A stretch of 64,000 bases of DNA from an uncultured Shewanella sp. (GTDB lineage: Bacteria; Pseudomonadota; Gammaproteobacteria; Enterobacterales; Shewanellaceae). This document shows, piece after piece, positions 9,824 through 17,520 of this stretch. Made by a program: the position numbers and the translations under genes. The notes beneath the pieces are model-generated. The model saw only the letters and a list, made by a program, of their open reading frames with translations. It was not told where the DNA came from and did not search any database. Position 1 is the stretch's first letter. Every line of letters starts with the position of its first letter. The DNA lies in NCBI RefSeq assembly GCF_947491715.1, contig NZ_CANLKR010000007.1, positions 80,704 through 144,703 on the forward strand, in the 5' to 3' direction.

Positions 9824-9939
9824 TTTTCCATAAAGTAGATTTCAAATCTAACATCCTATATTTGTTAACGGCTGATCACTAGCGAAAAGTCATCATTTTC
9901 CACTTCAAAGACATGAGAAAGATAAATAGAAATATTGCA

Positions 9940-9973
9940 AATCGTATATCGTTAATGTACGATTAAACGATAT
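9940..9973. promoter_or_regulatory. Probable operator of the sulfide/persulfide operon
   Basis: Two interlocked perfect inverted repeats lie 20-53 bp before the first gene: AATCGTA-N11-TACGATT (9940-9964) and ATATCGTT-N12-AACGATAT (9946-9973). This fits the binding site of the ArsR-type repressor encoded by the last gene of the operon, by analogy with BigR-type autoregulation. Inference from position and symmetry. Confidence 0.6.
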
Positions 9974-9992
9974 TAAATAAAGGATTACTATC

Positions 9993-10859
9993 ATGCCATC
10001 CATTATCATTCAGGAATTCTATCATCATAACTCTCATACTATAAGCTATATAGTCCATGATAAACAATCACTTGAGGCTATTGTAATAGATAGTGCTTTA
10101 GATTTTGATTTATCATCCAAAACAACACAAACTCACTTTGTCGATCAGCAAATTGATTACATACGGCAACATCATCTATCTGTAAAGTGGATAGCTGAAA
10201 CCCATATACATGCCGACCACTTAACCGCTGCTCAATATATAAAAAGCCAGTTAGGTGGGGAAGTCATTATTGGTCAAGGAATCATCGACACGCAAAAAAA
10301 ATTCAATCACCAATTACCTCCCTACAAAACTTCATTTGAACAAGCACACCAATTTGATCGACTGCTTCATGATAACGAACAGCTCACTATCGGTCAGACA
10401 ACAATCACCGCACTAAGCACACCAGGACATACGCCCGATAGTATGACCTACTTAATCGAAAACAATGCTTTTATAGGCGATACACTCTTTATGCCAGACA
10501 GTGGCTCAGCCCGTTGTGATTTTTATGGTGGTTGTGCTAGTACGTTATTCACTAGCGTACAGCGTCTGTATTCTCTTCCGGATCAAACCAAACTATGGAT
10601 GTGCCACGATTATCAACCCAATGGTCGCCCATTACATTATCAAACGAGTGTACAAGAAAGTAAGATGACCAACATACATATTCGCCATAACACCTTAAAA
10701 GATTATTTTATACCGTTGCGAGAAACAAGAGATGCCAGCTTAATACCGCCGAAACTGTTATATCCCGCCCTCCCTTTTAATATTCTTTCTGGCTTATGGC
10801 CTGTTGATAATAATATTTTTTCAACTCCCCCTTTTAACATATGTATTTCAAAGAGGTAA
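9993..10859 (+). CDS. MBL-fold persulfide hydrolase/dioxygenase (ETHE1/Blh-like)
   Basis: A 288-residue metallo-beta-lactamase-fold protein of the ETHE1/Blh group, which oxidises or hydrolyses persulfides arising from H2S. Metal ligands are in place: HIHADH (H71, H73, D75, H76), GHTPDS (H146), GDTLF (D163) and CHDY (H205). The mononuclear-iron dioxygenases of this group carry the same GDTLF...D.GSARCDF stretch, which is seen here at 162-177. No rhodanese or DUF442 domain is fused. First gene of a four-gene operon with two YeeE/YedE sulfur transporters and a BigR-like repressor, the standard sulfide-detoxification context. Start ATG 9993 follows an AAAGGA site. Confidence 0.9.
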   Translation: MPSIIIQEFYHHNSHTISYIVHDKQSLEAIVIDSALDFDLSSKTTQTHFVDQQIDYIRQHHLSVKWIAETHIHADHLTAAQYIKSQLGGEVIIGQGIIDTQKKFNHQLPPYKTSFEQAHQFDRLLHDNEQLTIGQTTITALSTPGHTPDSMTYLIENNAFIGDTLFMPDSGSARCDFYGGCASTLFTSVQRLYSLPDQTKLWMCHDYQPNGRPLHYQTSVQESKMTNIHIRHNTLKDYFIPLRETRDASLIPPKLLYPALPFNILSGLWPVDNNIFSTPPFNICISKR

Positions 10860-10861
10860 TA

Positions 10862-11278
10862 ATGGAACAACTCACTTTATTTAGCTCAATTGTTGGAGGG
10901 CTTATATTAGCGACATCCGCCCTTTTTCTACTGTTTTTTAACGGTAAAATAGCCGGTATATCCGGTATTTTATATGGCCTTACAAAAGTGCATTTATCGA
11001 AAGAATATTGGCAAGTTAGCTTTATTCTAGGCCTCATTGTCAGCCCATTCTTTTCCGCCATGTTGGGATTTCATTTACCCACACAAATTGACCTGAGTTG
11101 GGAAGCCATGTCGATAGGTGGCCTATTGGTCGGTCTAGGTACAAAACTCGGTTCGGGCTGCACCAGTGGTCATGGTATATGTGGTATTGGTCGCTTATCA
11201 ATTCGCTCTATTATTGCCACCAGCATTTTTATGCTAACAGCGATGTTCACTGTCTTTCTATTAAAATTTGTGAGTTAA
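10862..11278 (+). CDS. YeeE/YedE-family sulfur transporter, first half
   Basis: A 138-residue inner-membrane protein with four hydrophobic segments and the signature GLGTKLGSGCTSGHGICGIG, whose cysteines are the conserved thiosulfate/persulfide relay of YeeE/YedE transporters. ATG 10862 is chosen because AAGAGG stands 5-6 nt upstream; the longer frame from 10841 overlaps the preceding gene and lacks this site. It pairs with the next gene, the two together making a bipartite transporter usually encoded beside BigR-type repressors (PmpA/PmpB arrangement). Spacing is 2 bp after the previous stop and 3 bp before the next start. Confidence 0.9.
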   Translation: MEQLTLFSSIVGGLILATSALFLLFFNGKIAGISGILYGLTKVHLSKEYWQVSFILGLIVSPFFSAMLGFHLPTQIDLSWEAMSIGGLLVGLGTKLGSGCTSGHGICGIGRLSIRSIIATSIFMLTAMFTVFLLKFVS

Positions 11279-11281
11279 TTT

Positions 11282-11722
11282 ATGATCATATTAATTGCAT
11301 TGCTTTGTGGCATTTTATTTGGATTAGGGCTCATCATTTCACAAATGGTGGATCCCAACAAAGTGCTTCATTTTTTAGATGTCACCGGAAATTGGGATCC
11401 TAGCTTAGCATTTGTCATGTTCTCAGCACTGGTTGTTTTTGTGCCCATTTATCATCTCATCATCAAGCATAAAACCAAACCTAAATTCACTCAAGCCTTT
11501 CATCTACCAAAAAAAGTTACTATCGATCTCCCTCTAATACTGGGTGCATCCGTTTTTGGTATTGGATGGGGAATATCTGGGATCTGTCCAGGACCTGCAC
11601 TCGTTAACATCACAGGGGGGTCACCTAAAATATTGGTTTTTATAGTCATGATGCTCATTGGAATGCATATTCCCAAATATGCTAAGATGCTATTATCAAA
11701 ATTCAGATATACATATAAATGA
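11282..11722 (+). CDS. YeeE/YedE-family (DUF6691) transporter, second half
   Basis: A 146-residue membrane protein with four predicted helices. Diagnostic stretches are GLGLIISQMVDPNKVLHFLD with FLDVTGNWDPSLAFVM, and GIGWGISGICPGPALVN, where the Cys of the GxCPGPA motif is the conserved sulfur-handling residue. It completes the bipartite YeeE/YedE transporter with the previous gene and probably moves thiosulfate or a related sulfur species across the inner membrane. The last codon overlaps the start of the downstream repressor gene (ATGA), consistent with one operon. Confidence 0.9.
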   Translation: MIILIALLCGILFGLGLIISQMVDPNKVLHFLDVTGNWDPSLAFVMFSALVVFVPIYHLIIKHKTKPKFTQAFHLPKKVTIDLPLILGASVFGIGWGISGICPGPALVNITGGSPKILVFIVMMLIGMHIPKYAKMLLSKFRYTYK

Positions 11723-12024
11723 CTTCCACCTTCTCAATCGAAGAACTAGAAAAAAATGCCTCTCAAGCCGAAGTGCTCATGAAGGCATTAAGCAGTAAAT
11801 ATCGGCTGATGATCCTTTGTTTGCTTCAAGAAAGTGAGTTATCGGTTTCAGCGCTCAATCAAAAGATCCCTATCGCTCAATCAACATTATCTCAACACTT
11901 AGCTTGGCTTCGCAGAGAAAAATATGTTGAAACACGACGTGATGCACAAACAATATACTATCAATTAAGTGATAAAAATATCATTAAGATTATAGATTTA
12001 CTTCATGAAATATTCTGCGAGTAA
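11719..12024 (+). CDS. ArsR-family repressor, BigR/SqrR-like persulfide sensor
   Basis: A 101-residue winged-helix regulator with the recognition helix in IPIAQSTLSQHLAWLRREKY. Two cysteines, C34 (in LMILCLLQE) and C100 (penultimate residue, IFCE), lie at the places where BigR, SqrR and YgaV carry the pair that forms a disulfide or tetrasulfide upon exposure to persulfide. No arsenic-type or metal-site cysteine cluster is visible. It is the last gene of the operon and probably represses it from the nested inverted repeats at 9940-9973, releasing DNA when sulfide rises. Coupled to the transporter gene by ATGA. Confidence 0.88.
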   Translation: MTSTFSIEELEKNASQAEVLMKALSSKYRLMILCLLQESELSVSALNQKIPIAQSTLSQHLAWLRREKYVETRRDAQTIYYQLSDKNIIKIIDLLHEIFCE

Positions 12025-12038
12025 CAAGTATTACTCGC
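12017..12038. terminator. Hairpin formed by two convergent stop codons
   Basis: GCGAGTAA (12017-12024) and TTACTCGC (12031-12038) form an 8-bp stem with a 6-nt loop. Each arm contains the Glu/stop codons of one of the two converging genes, so it may act as a minimal bidirectional terminator. No T tract is present. Confidence 0.45.
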
Positions 12039-12450
12039 CGTTTAACGTAATAACTAGGGTTCTGGACGATGCATTTTCTCTATGCTCACACAGGTAAATA
12101 CCTTGCCATATGCCCATGTTCAATGCGCCATTTGTCACAGGAATACTTTGACTCGAACCAATCAATATTGATTTGATGTGAGCAGGCATGTCATCTGGCC
12201 CCTCAAAAGTATGCTCATAATAAGGTGCATTTTCTGGCGCCAACACATTAAAGTGTTGCTCTAAATCGTGACGAACACTAGGGTCGGCATTTTCATTAAG
12301 ACCAATTGATGCGGAAGTGTGTTTAATAAAAAGGTGTAACATACCGACATTAAGCTTTTTAATTTCTGGCACTTGCTGCACAATCTCGTCTGTAATGAGA
12401 TGAAAACCCCTCTTTTGTGCTTGAACGCTAATTTCTTTTTGGATCCACAT
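12031..12450 (-). CDS. yjbQ: YjbQ family protein (UPF0047)
   Basis: A 139-residue member of the YjbQ/UPF0047 family, a small trimeric beta protein reported to have weak thiamine-phosphate-synthase-type activity; the true role is unclear. Conserved segments are MLHLFIKHTSASIGLNENADPSVRHDLE, then APENAPYYEHTFEGPDDMPAHIK, and MGIWQGIYLCEHR. The ORF stays open for 41 codons upstream, but ATG 12450 is preceded by GGAAGG and gives exactly the family length, so the upstream part is rejected. It converges on the ArsR gene with six bases between the stops. Confidence 0.93.
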   Translation of the reverse strand: MWIQKEISVQAQKRGFHLITDEIVQQVPEIKKLNVGMLHLFIKHTSASIGLNENADPSVRHDLEQHFNVLAPENAPYYEHTFEGPDDMPAHIKSILIGSSQSIPVTNGALNMGIWQGIYLCEHRENASSRTLVITLNGE

Positions 12451-12499
12451 TTTCAACCTTCCTTCAATCGTAACCCATACCGTCACCACAGCATTTAAT

Positions 12500-12525
12500 A
12501 AAAAAGCTACATTAGCAGCTTTTTT
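12500..12525 (-). terminator. Terminator after the effector-like gene
   Basis: AAAAAAGCT and AGCTTTTTT form a 9-bp stem around an 8-nt loop; on the minus strand the stem ends in a T run. It sits 17 bp beyond the stop of the 12542-14176 gene and upstream of yjbQ. Confidence 0.65.
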
Positions 12526-12541
12526 AAAATTGATTATACGA

Positions 12542-14176
12542 TTAACTTTTACTACTGAAAAGAGACCTAACATTCGATAAAGTATCTACCCATGAGCGTA
12601 CTTTTTGATAGCCAGTATCTTGACTATTTTGCGACTCCAGATCCTCCGCTTGCTTCTTCCCCAAAACCATCGAATGCTCATCTTGAACTATGACATGAGG
12701 ATGACGCTGCTGAATTTCAAGAAACTCCTGCTCGCCAACACTGCTCATCGTCACTTTTTGGCTTTGCAATGGGTTATGAATATGGCTACGGGTATTTACT
12801 CCTAAAGCCCATTTTGTACCCGATTGGACTTCTTGATATACATCTATCGGTAAACCTTTCTCTCTATTAATCGCCGCTTCAAGATATGTTCCAGCCATAC
12901 GATTACAATTCGCCTCCATGGCATTATCAGACGGTAACACAGAGTAAGCGACCATAGTCTGTGCTTTTAAGTCTTTTTTCTCGACTTCAGATAACACTGT
13001 TTGACCAGCTTTTGTCAGAATACTGGCTTTCGTTTGCTCTAACCCATTAAGCCCTAACTTTTCATCTAAATAATCCTGATAAATTCGCTGCTCGCGAGTG
13101 ACTTCCTGCAGCGTTGTCAATTTAACAGCTTGCTGTTTCACCGAGCCTTTTCGATGCTCAAAATTATGTATATCTTCATTATAATCACGGCCTTTACGTG
13201 AGTCCGTATTATAGAAACCTGGCTGCTCATTACATTTAACGGCAACATACCCTAAACCTCTGCGATGAGATTCGGTCAATAAATCTTCATTATCCGTCTT
13301 TTTCAGCTCTGTTTTAATAGCCTCAACAAACCCATCAAGAAAAGCAAAACTTTCGCCTTTTAATGCAGAAATGGCTTTAAGGATCGGTGCCTCAAAAGGC
13401 ACTTTTATTTTCGTTCCATCGCTGCTTTTCGTCACATATTTTGCTTTTGACAGCTCACTCATGAAGGTATCGTTAAGCTCGACTTTAGAACGAGTTAAAT
13501 CATTTCTCTCACCATAAAGTCTCGCATGTTGAGTACCCGGTTCCCCCGTCATAATATAAGCATGTAATGGTGGTAGCAATTTACCAAAACAATGACTATG
13601 CGCAATATAAACGGGCACAGGTTCAACTAAACGACGAGCAGCATTCAATTCACTATCACATTGAGCTTTCTCTATTCCATGTTGACTAATAGATGGCTCG
13701 ACTTGTACAAGCCCTTTTATCTGCTCATTAAAAGACTGAACTAATCTTTTTTTTAAGAACTCAGCGTGTTGTTTTTGAGTTGCACATTGATACTCATCAA
13801 GAGCTGGTCGGCTCCAACTACTGACAACTTCATGATTATCTGGATGGCCTTTAAAGTAACCTATTTGGTACTCAATTTGACCATTAGATCTATTAATCTG
13901 AGTATAATCATTCGATGTTAAAGCTGTTAATTTAGTAAACAGCTCTTTCTTCAATCCAACCATATCAGGCGTATTATCGTTACTCAACACATCCAGTTGT
14001 CTAATATACTCTTTCGCTTCAGCTCTGTGGGTACCACAAACAGTATCACACAACCAATCCCAGATTTTCTCAGTCTTCGTCATATTATTTATATGAGAAA
14101 TTTCTGCTGCGCTAATGTAATTTTTATCCCAAGTATTATGGGTTACCTCTCCTCCCCCTAGCTGAATACCCGCCAT
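12542..14176 (-). CDS. Putative type III effector-like protein, paralogue A
   Basis: A 544-residue protein without signal peptide or membrane segment, roughly 60% identical by eye to the product of 14358-15920. Residues about 33-60 read TEKIWDWLCDTVCGTHRAEA followed by KEYIRQL, then a later YQIGYFKG. This recalls the N-terminal translocation region of Salmonella SPI-2 effectors (WEK(I/M)xxFF motif, then C-STHQ-EA-ECI, as in SseI/SlrP). The C-terminal 370 residues match no family I recognise. Shared conserved residues include KCN, NCNR, HIHNP and DEHSM, so a Cys/His enzyme is conceivable. ATG 14176 follows CAGGAAA. A perfect 20-bp palindrome lies 34 bp upstream. No secretion genes are in the window. 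Effector status is inference. Confidence 0.75.
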   Translation of the reverse strand: MAGIQLGGGEVTHNTWDKNYISAAEISHINNMTKTEKIWDWLCDTVCGTHRAEAKEYIRQLDVLSNDNTPDMVGLKKELFTKLTALTSNDYTQINRSNGQIEYQIGYFKGHPDNHEVVSSWSRPALDEYQCATQKQHAEFLKKRLVQSFNEQIKGLVQVEPSISQHGIEKAQCDSELNAARRLVEPVPVYIAHSHCFGKLLPPLHAYIMTGEPGTQHARLYGERNDLTRSKVELNDTFMSELSKAKYVTKSSDGTKIKVPFEAPILKAISALKGESFAFLDGFVEAIKTELKKTDNEDLLTESHRRGLGYVAVKCNEQPGFYNTDSRKGRDYNEDIHNFEHRKGSVKQQAVKLTTLQEVTREQRIYQDYLDEKLGLNGLEQTKASILTKAGQTVLSEVEKKDLKAQTMVAYSVLPSDNAMEANCNRMAGTYLEAAINREKGLPIDVYQEVQSGTKWALGVNTRSHIHNPLQSQKVTMSSVGEQEFLEIQQRHPHVIVQDEHSMVLGKKQAEDLESQNSQDTGYQKVRSWVDTLSNVRSLFSSKS

Positions 14177-14209
14177 TTTCCTGCCCTATGCCTAAATTAA
14201 AAGAAACCA

Positions 14210-14229
14210 AAACTTAATCGATTAAGTTT
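14210..14229. promoter_or_regulatory. 20-bp perfect palindrome upstream of paralogue A
   Basis: AAACTTAATCGATTAAGTTT is a perfect palindrome starting 34 bp before the gene. The same half-site AAACTTAAT occurs at 15959-15967, 39 bp before paralogue B, which suggests a shared regulator. Confidence 0.5.
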
Positions 14230-14357
14230 ATAATTTCTTCCTAAAAACAAAGCAAACTGTCGTAAAATAACATTCTCTTTGTAAATTTAAAGAAAGTAAT
14301 CCTAATTAAGAACTCAAGCATCACCTCAATTTTTAATACCATCTAACTCTCATTATT

Positions 14358-15920
14358 TTAAAACTGACTAGTAAAAAAATTCGATAATGAATTTACTACC
14401 GCTCTTAATCGGCTATAGCCAGTATCTTGACTATTTTGTAATTTAAGATCTTTCGCTTCTTTCTTACCCAAATCCATCGAATGCTCATCTAAAACTGTCG
14501 CATGTGGATGACGCTGCTGAATTTCAAAAAACTCCTGCTCGCCAATGCTATCCTTGGTCACTCTTTGGCTTTGCAATGGATTATGGATATGTCTTCGTGT
14601 ATTGCCACCTAATGCCCATCGAGTACCTGATTTAACTTCTTGATAGACATCTATCGGCAAACCTTTATCTCTATTGATTGCCGCTTGAAAATAGGTTGCC
14701 GCAGTTCGATTACAATTCGACTCAAACGGGCTATTAGTAGGTAAAGCCGTATAAGCCACCATAGTGCGATCTTTCAATTTCTTCTTTTCTGACTCAGGTA
14801 ACACTTCAGTACCATCTTCAACACGTATACTTGCCTTCGTTTGTTCCACCCCATTGAGTCCCAGTTTTTCATTGAGATAATCCTGATAAACCCGTTGTTC
14901 TCGAGTGACTTCTTGTAATGTCGTCAATTTAACAGGCTGTTGTTTAACTGGACCTTTTTGCTGCTCGAAGTAACGCATATCCTCGTTATGGGTAAAACCT
15001 TTGCGTGGATCCATATTGTAAAAGCCCTGTTGACCGTTACATTTTGCCGCAAGATAACCTAAACCAATGCGATGAGACTCTGTCAGTTTCATTTCTGCAT
15101 CGAATTTATTCAGCTCTCTCTTAATGGCATCCACAAACCCATCTAAAAATGCGAAATTTCGCCCTTGATTTTTTAAACGTTCAACGGCCTGGATCAATTC
15201 GGGCTCAAAAGACAATTTCACTTTCTCATTCTTGTCATTTCTTGTGACATATTTCGCTTTTGATAACTCAGCGAGAAAAGCATCATTTAGCTCCACCTTC
15301 GAGCGAGTCATGTCATTTTTTTCGCCAAAAAGCAGCGCATTTTTCGAGCCCGGCTCTCCCGCCATAATATAGGCATGTAAAGGTGGGGATAACTCACTAG
15401 ACGCATAACGATGAGCCATATAAACAGGCACAAGCCTAAGAGTAGGTTTGCCTTGGCTTTGTATCTGTACATCAAACGCTTTGACTAACCTGTCTTTTAA
15501 CCCTTTCGCTTTAGATTCTTGCGCTGATAATTCATTACTATTAAGTTCAGGGCGAGTCCAAGTCTTGAGTAGCTGATGATCTTCAACATTACCTTTAAAA
15601 TATCCTATTTGATATTTCAATTCTCCATTTGAGCGGTCAATATTAATATAGTCATTTGAGGTTAAGTTAGATAGCTTGAAGAAAAGCGCTCTTTTTTCAC
15701 TGCTAGTTTCAGAAGGCGGTTTGTTTTCAAGTGCATCAAGTTGTCGAATATACTCCTTGGCCTCAGCTCTATGAGTTCCACAAACGGCATCACATAACCA
15801 ATCCCATAGCTTTTCGCCTAGACGAACATTATTAACATGAGAAACCTCTTCTGCACTGATAAAATTTTTATTCCAGGTACTATGACTCTTGCTGCCAGCT
15901 CCTAGCTGAATACCTTCCAT
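14358..15920 (-). CDS. Putative type III effector-like protein, paralogue B
   Basis: A 520-residue soluble protein, tandem paralogue of the product of 12542-14176. It starts MEGIQLGAGSKSHSTWNKNF, and residues about 34-60 read GEKLWDWLCDAVCGTHRAEA then KEYIRQLDAL, followed by YQIGYFKG. This is the same effector-like translocation region as in paralogue A. Further shared blocks are PPLHAYIM.GEPG, NDMTRSKVELND, FAFLDGFV.AIK.EL, LTESHR.GLGY, KLTTLQEVTREQR.YQDYL, NCNR and RRHIHNPLQSQ. It lacks a roughly 20-residue insertion near position 170 of paralogue A. ATG 15920 follows AAGGCAG. Unknown catalytic role; secretion is inferred from the N-terminus only. Confidence 0.75.
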   Translation of the reverse strand: MEGIQLGAGSKSHSTWNKNFISAEEVSHVNNVRLGEKLWDWLCDAVCGTHRAEAKEYIRQLDALENKPPSETSSEKRALFFKLSNLTSNDYINIDRSNGELKYQIGYFKGNVEDHQLLKTWTRPELNSNELSAQESKAKGLKDRLVKAFDVQIQSQGKPTLRLVPVYMAHRYASSELSPPLHAYIMAGEPGSKNALLFGEKNDMTRSKVELNDAFLAELSKAKYVTRNDKNEKVKLSFEPELIQAVERLKNQGRNFAFLDGFVDAIKRELNKFDAEMKLTESHRIGLGYLAAKCNGQQGFYNMDPRKGFTHNEDMRYFEQQKGPVKQQPVKLTTLQEVTREQRVYQDYLNEKLGLNGVEQTKASIRVEDGTEVLPESEKKKLKDRTMVAYTALPTNSPFESNCNRTAATYFQAAINRDKGLPIDVYQEVKSGTRWALGGNTRRHIHNPLQSQRVTKDSIGEQEFFEIQQRHPHATVLDEHSMDLGKKEAKDLKLQNSQDTGYSRLRAVVNSLSNFFTSQF

Positions 15921-15958
15921 TTGACTGCCTTAGGTTTGCATTTGAATACATTTATTGG

Positions 15959-15967
15959 AAACTTAAT
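15959..15967 (-). promoter_or_regulatory. Half-site shared by the two paralogues
   Basis: AAACTTAAT here equals the left half of the palindrome at 14210-14229 and stands at almost the same distance from its gene start. The right half is degenerate (ATTAAAT a few bases on). Confidence 0.35.
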
Positions 15968-16143
15968 GAAATATCCATTAAATAGCTTCCAGAATTGACT
16001 GAAATTATCGTAAAAAATACTTATCTACCCTAAAGTCGTATTCCCACCATCAGACTTAAACAGCATTTAGTTTAATGATCAGCCATCAATCTTCTATGCT
16101 TAAACAGCGATTAAATTCAAAAAGAAAAATAGGGAAAATGAAT

Positions 16144-17097
16144 ATGTTATATGGGGCATTAGTGCTATGGTTTTTTTTAACTTTACTTTCAATGGTATAT
16201 GTTATTTGGGATCAGCTAACTAACACACCATCAATGAGGATTATGACTTTAGCTTGGGCGCTTATTATCTTATATACAGGCCCATTAGGACTATTTTTTT
16301 ATTTTCTTTCTTGCCGTCAGCCGTTTAAAGGAAGTCATGATGAATTTATTAATGTGCATTGGAAGCAAGCGTTGGGCTCGATGATCCATTGTGTCGCTGG
16401 CGACGCTACTGCAATCATTATTATGGCCATTTTCTTAACGCTATTTTCCATTTCCAATGGACTTGAAATGATCATTGAGTACATCGCCGCTTATTTATTT
16501 GGCCTATTCATTTTTCAAGCCTTATTCATGCGCTCTATGTTTAATTCTTACAAAGAAGCAGTCAAGAATACGCTTTTTGCCGAAACGATTTCAATGAATT
16601 TTGTCATGTGTGGCATGCTGCCCACAATGTTTATTCTTGCACACCTTTTTCCTATCAGTACCGATCCATATACTCTCTTTTTCTGGGGAAGAATGAGTTT
16701 AGCCACTATCATCGCGGCGATTGTCGCTTACCCCGTCAATGCTTGGATGGTTAAAAAAGGCATTAAACATGGCATGATGTCTCGCACGCAAGACACTAAC
16801 AATGCTCACAATCAACACCAAAGTAAAATGAGCCATGAAGTACAACATCAAAAACATGAGCAACATGAGCAGCATGAGCAGCATGAGCAGCATGAGCAGC
16901 ATGAGCAGCATGAGCAGCATGAGCAGCATGAGCAACATGAGCAACATGAGCAGCATGAGCAAAACACTCATCACACCCACAAAATGAAAAACAAAGCATT
17001 ATCGCTGAACCATCAAATTTCATTAGCAGTCCTAAGTTATGCGTTATTAATCATCGTGATTTGGCTGACTTCTTTTGTTATTCCAATCAAGTTTTAA
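16144..17097 (+). CDS. DUF4396 membrane protein with HEQ tandem repeat
   Basis: About 317 residues. The first two thirds carry five to six membrane helices and the features of DUF4396: AWALIILYTGPLGLFFYF, HWKQALGSMIHCVAGDATA, and YPVNAWMVKKGIKHGM. Then comes a hydrophilic His-rich stretch including twelve perfect His-Glu-Gln units (16855-16962), HTHHTHK-like residues and a last membrane helix. DUF4396 proteins often sit beside copper genes, and the His/Glu-rich loop could bind metal. The downstream gene is a copper-type multicopper oxidase, but a 282-bp repeat element separates them. The start at 16144 follows AGGGAAA at good spacing; in-frame ATGs also exist at 16075 and 16138. Function unproven. 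Confidence 0.8.
   Translation: MLYGALVLWFFLTLLSMVYVIWDQLTNTPSMRIMTLAWALIILYTGPLGLFFYFLSCRQPFKGSHDEFINVHWKQALGSMIHCVAGDATAIIIMAIFLTLFSISNGLEMIIEYIAAYLFGLFIFQALFMRSMFNSYKEAVKNTLFAETISMNFVMCGMLPTMFILAHLFPISTDPYTLFFWGRMSLATIIAAIVAYPVNAWMVKKGIKHGMMSRTQDTNNAHNQHQSKMSHEVQHQKHEQHEQHEQHEQHEQHEQHEQHEQHEQHEQHEQHEQNTHHTHKMKNKALSLNHQISLAVLSYALLIIVIWLTSFVIPIKF
16855..16962 (+). repeat. 12 x 9-bp coding tandem repeat (His-Glu-Gln)
   Basis: Twelve consecutive copies of CATGAGCAG/CATGAGCAA. All differences are silent (CAG/CAA). The array is likely to vary in copy number by slippage without disturbing the frame. Confidence 0.95.
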
Positions 17098-17189
17098 TAA
17101 AATAATGACGTCTGAAATATCACTGGATCATTAATATTCGCAAAAAGTAAATTCTATTCTTATGCTTAAAAAACTTGTCGTAACGGATC

Positions 17190-17471
17190 TATACCCGTGA
17201 TACTTGAAGATGCAGGATTCAGCTGGAATGAAAAGCCTTTTAGGCAAGGCTTTGAACAGCGTGCTTAGTCATTCTAAGCTGATGTTCGATAACGCAGTAT
17301 AAAAGGCCTTGCTTTTACATATAAAGAGGCCAGCCCGTTGGGAGTCTGTAAAATCACCTACATCGAAGTTGTATCACCTTAAAAGGCAATAAGCATTCTT
17401 GCAATAATACGCCTTGAATTAGGCACTTTTACAGGCTCTGAAAACATGCATCTTCAAGTATCACGGGTATA
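17190..17471. mobile_element. 282-bp MITE-like element with perfect 25-bp inverted ends
   Basis: The two ends are exact reverse complements over 25 bp (17190-17214 and 17447-17471), starting TATACCCGTGATACTTGAAG. The inside has no open frame and contains GC-richer segments such as AAAGGCCTTGC. A second copy in opposite orientation begins at 63929, and a solo end lies at 6787-6825. Such short non-coding elements with inverted ends are typically moved by a transposase encoded elsewhere. No transposase is in the window and target-site duplications cannot be fixed. Confidence 0.8.
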
Positions 17472-17520
17472 AGCCCATACTCAATCTACAAGATATCAAC
17501 ATCGCTTCAAGGAATGGATC

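Noticed and set aside
11098..11403. 101-codon plus frame overlapping both YeeE/YedE genes
   Set aside because: Out of frame with two well-supported genes; a shadow.
16855..16962. Short regular repeats as a possible CRISPR array
   Set aside because: Units are 9 bp with no spacers and lie inside a coding frame.
16699..17023. Minus-strand frames rich in Leu-Met-Leu and Ala-His repeats
   Set aside because: They are shadows of the nine-base HEQ coding repeat and cannot be separate genes.
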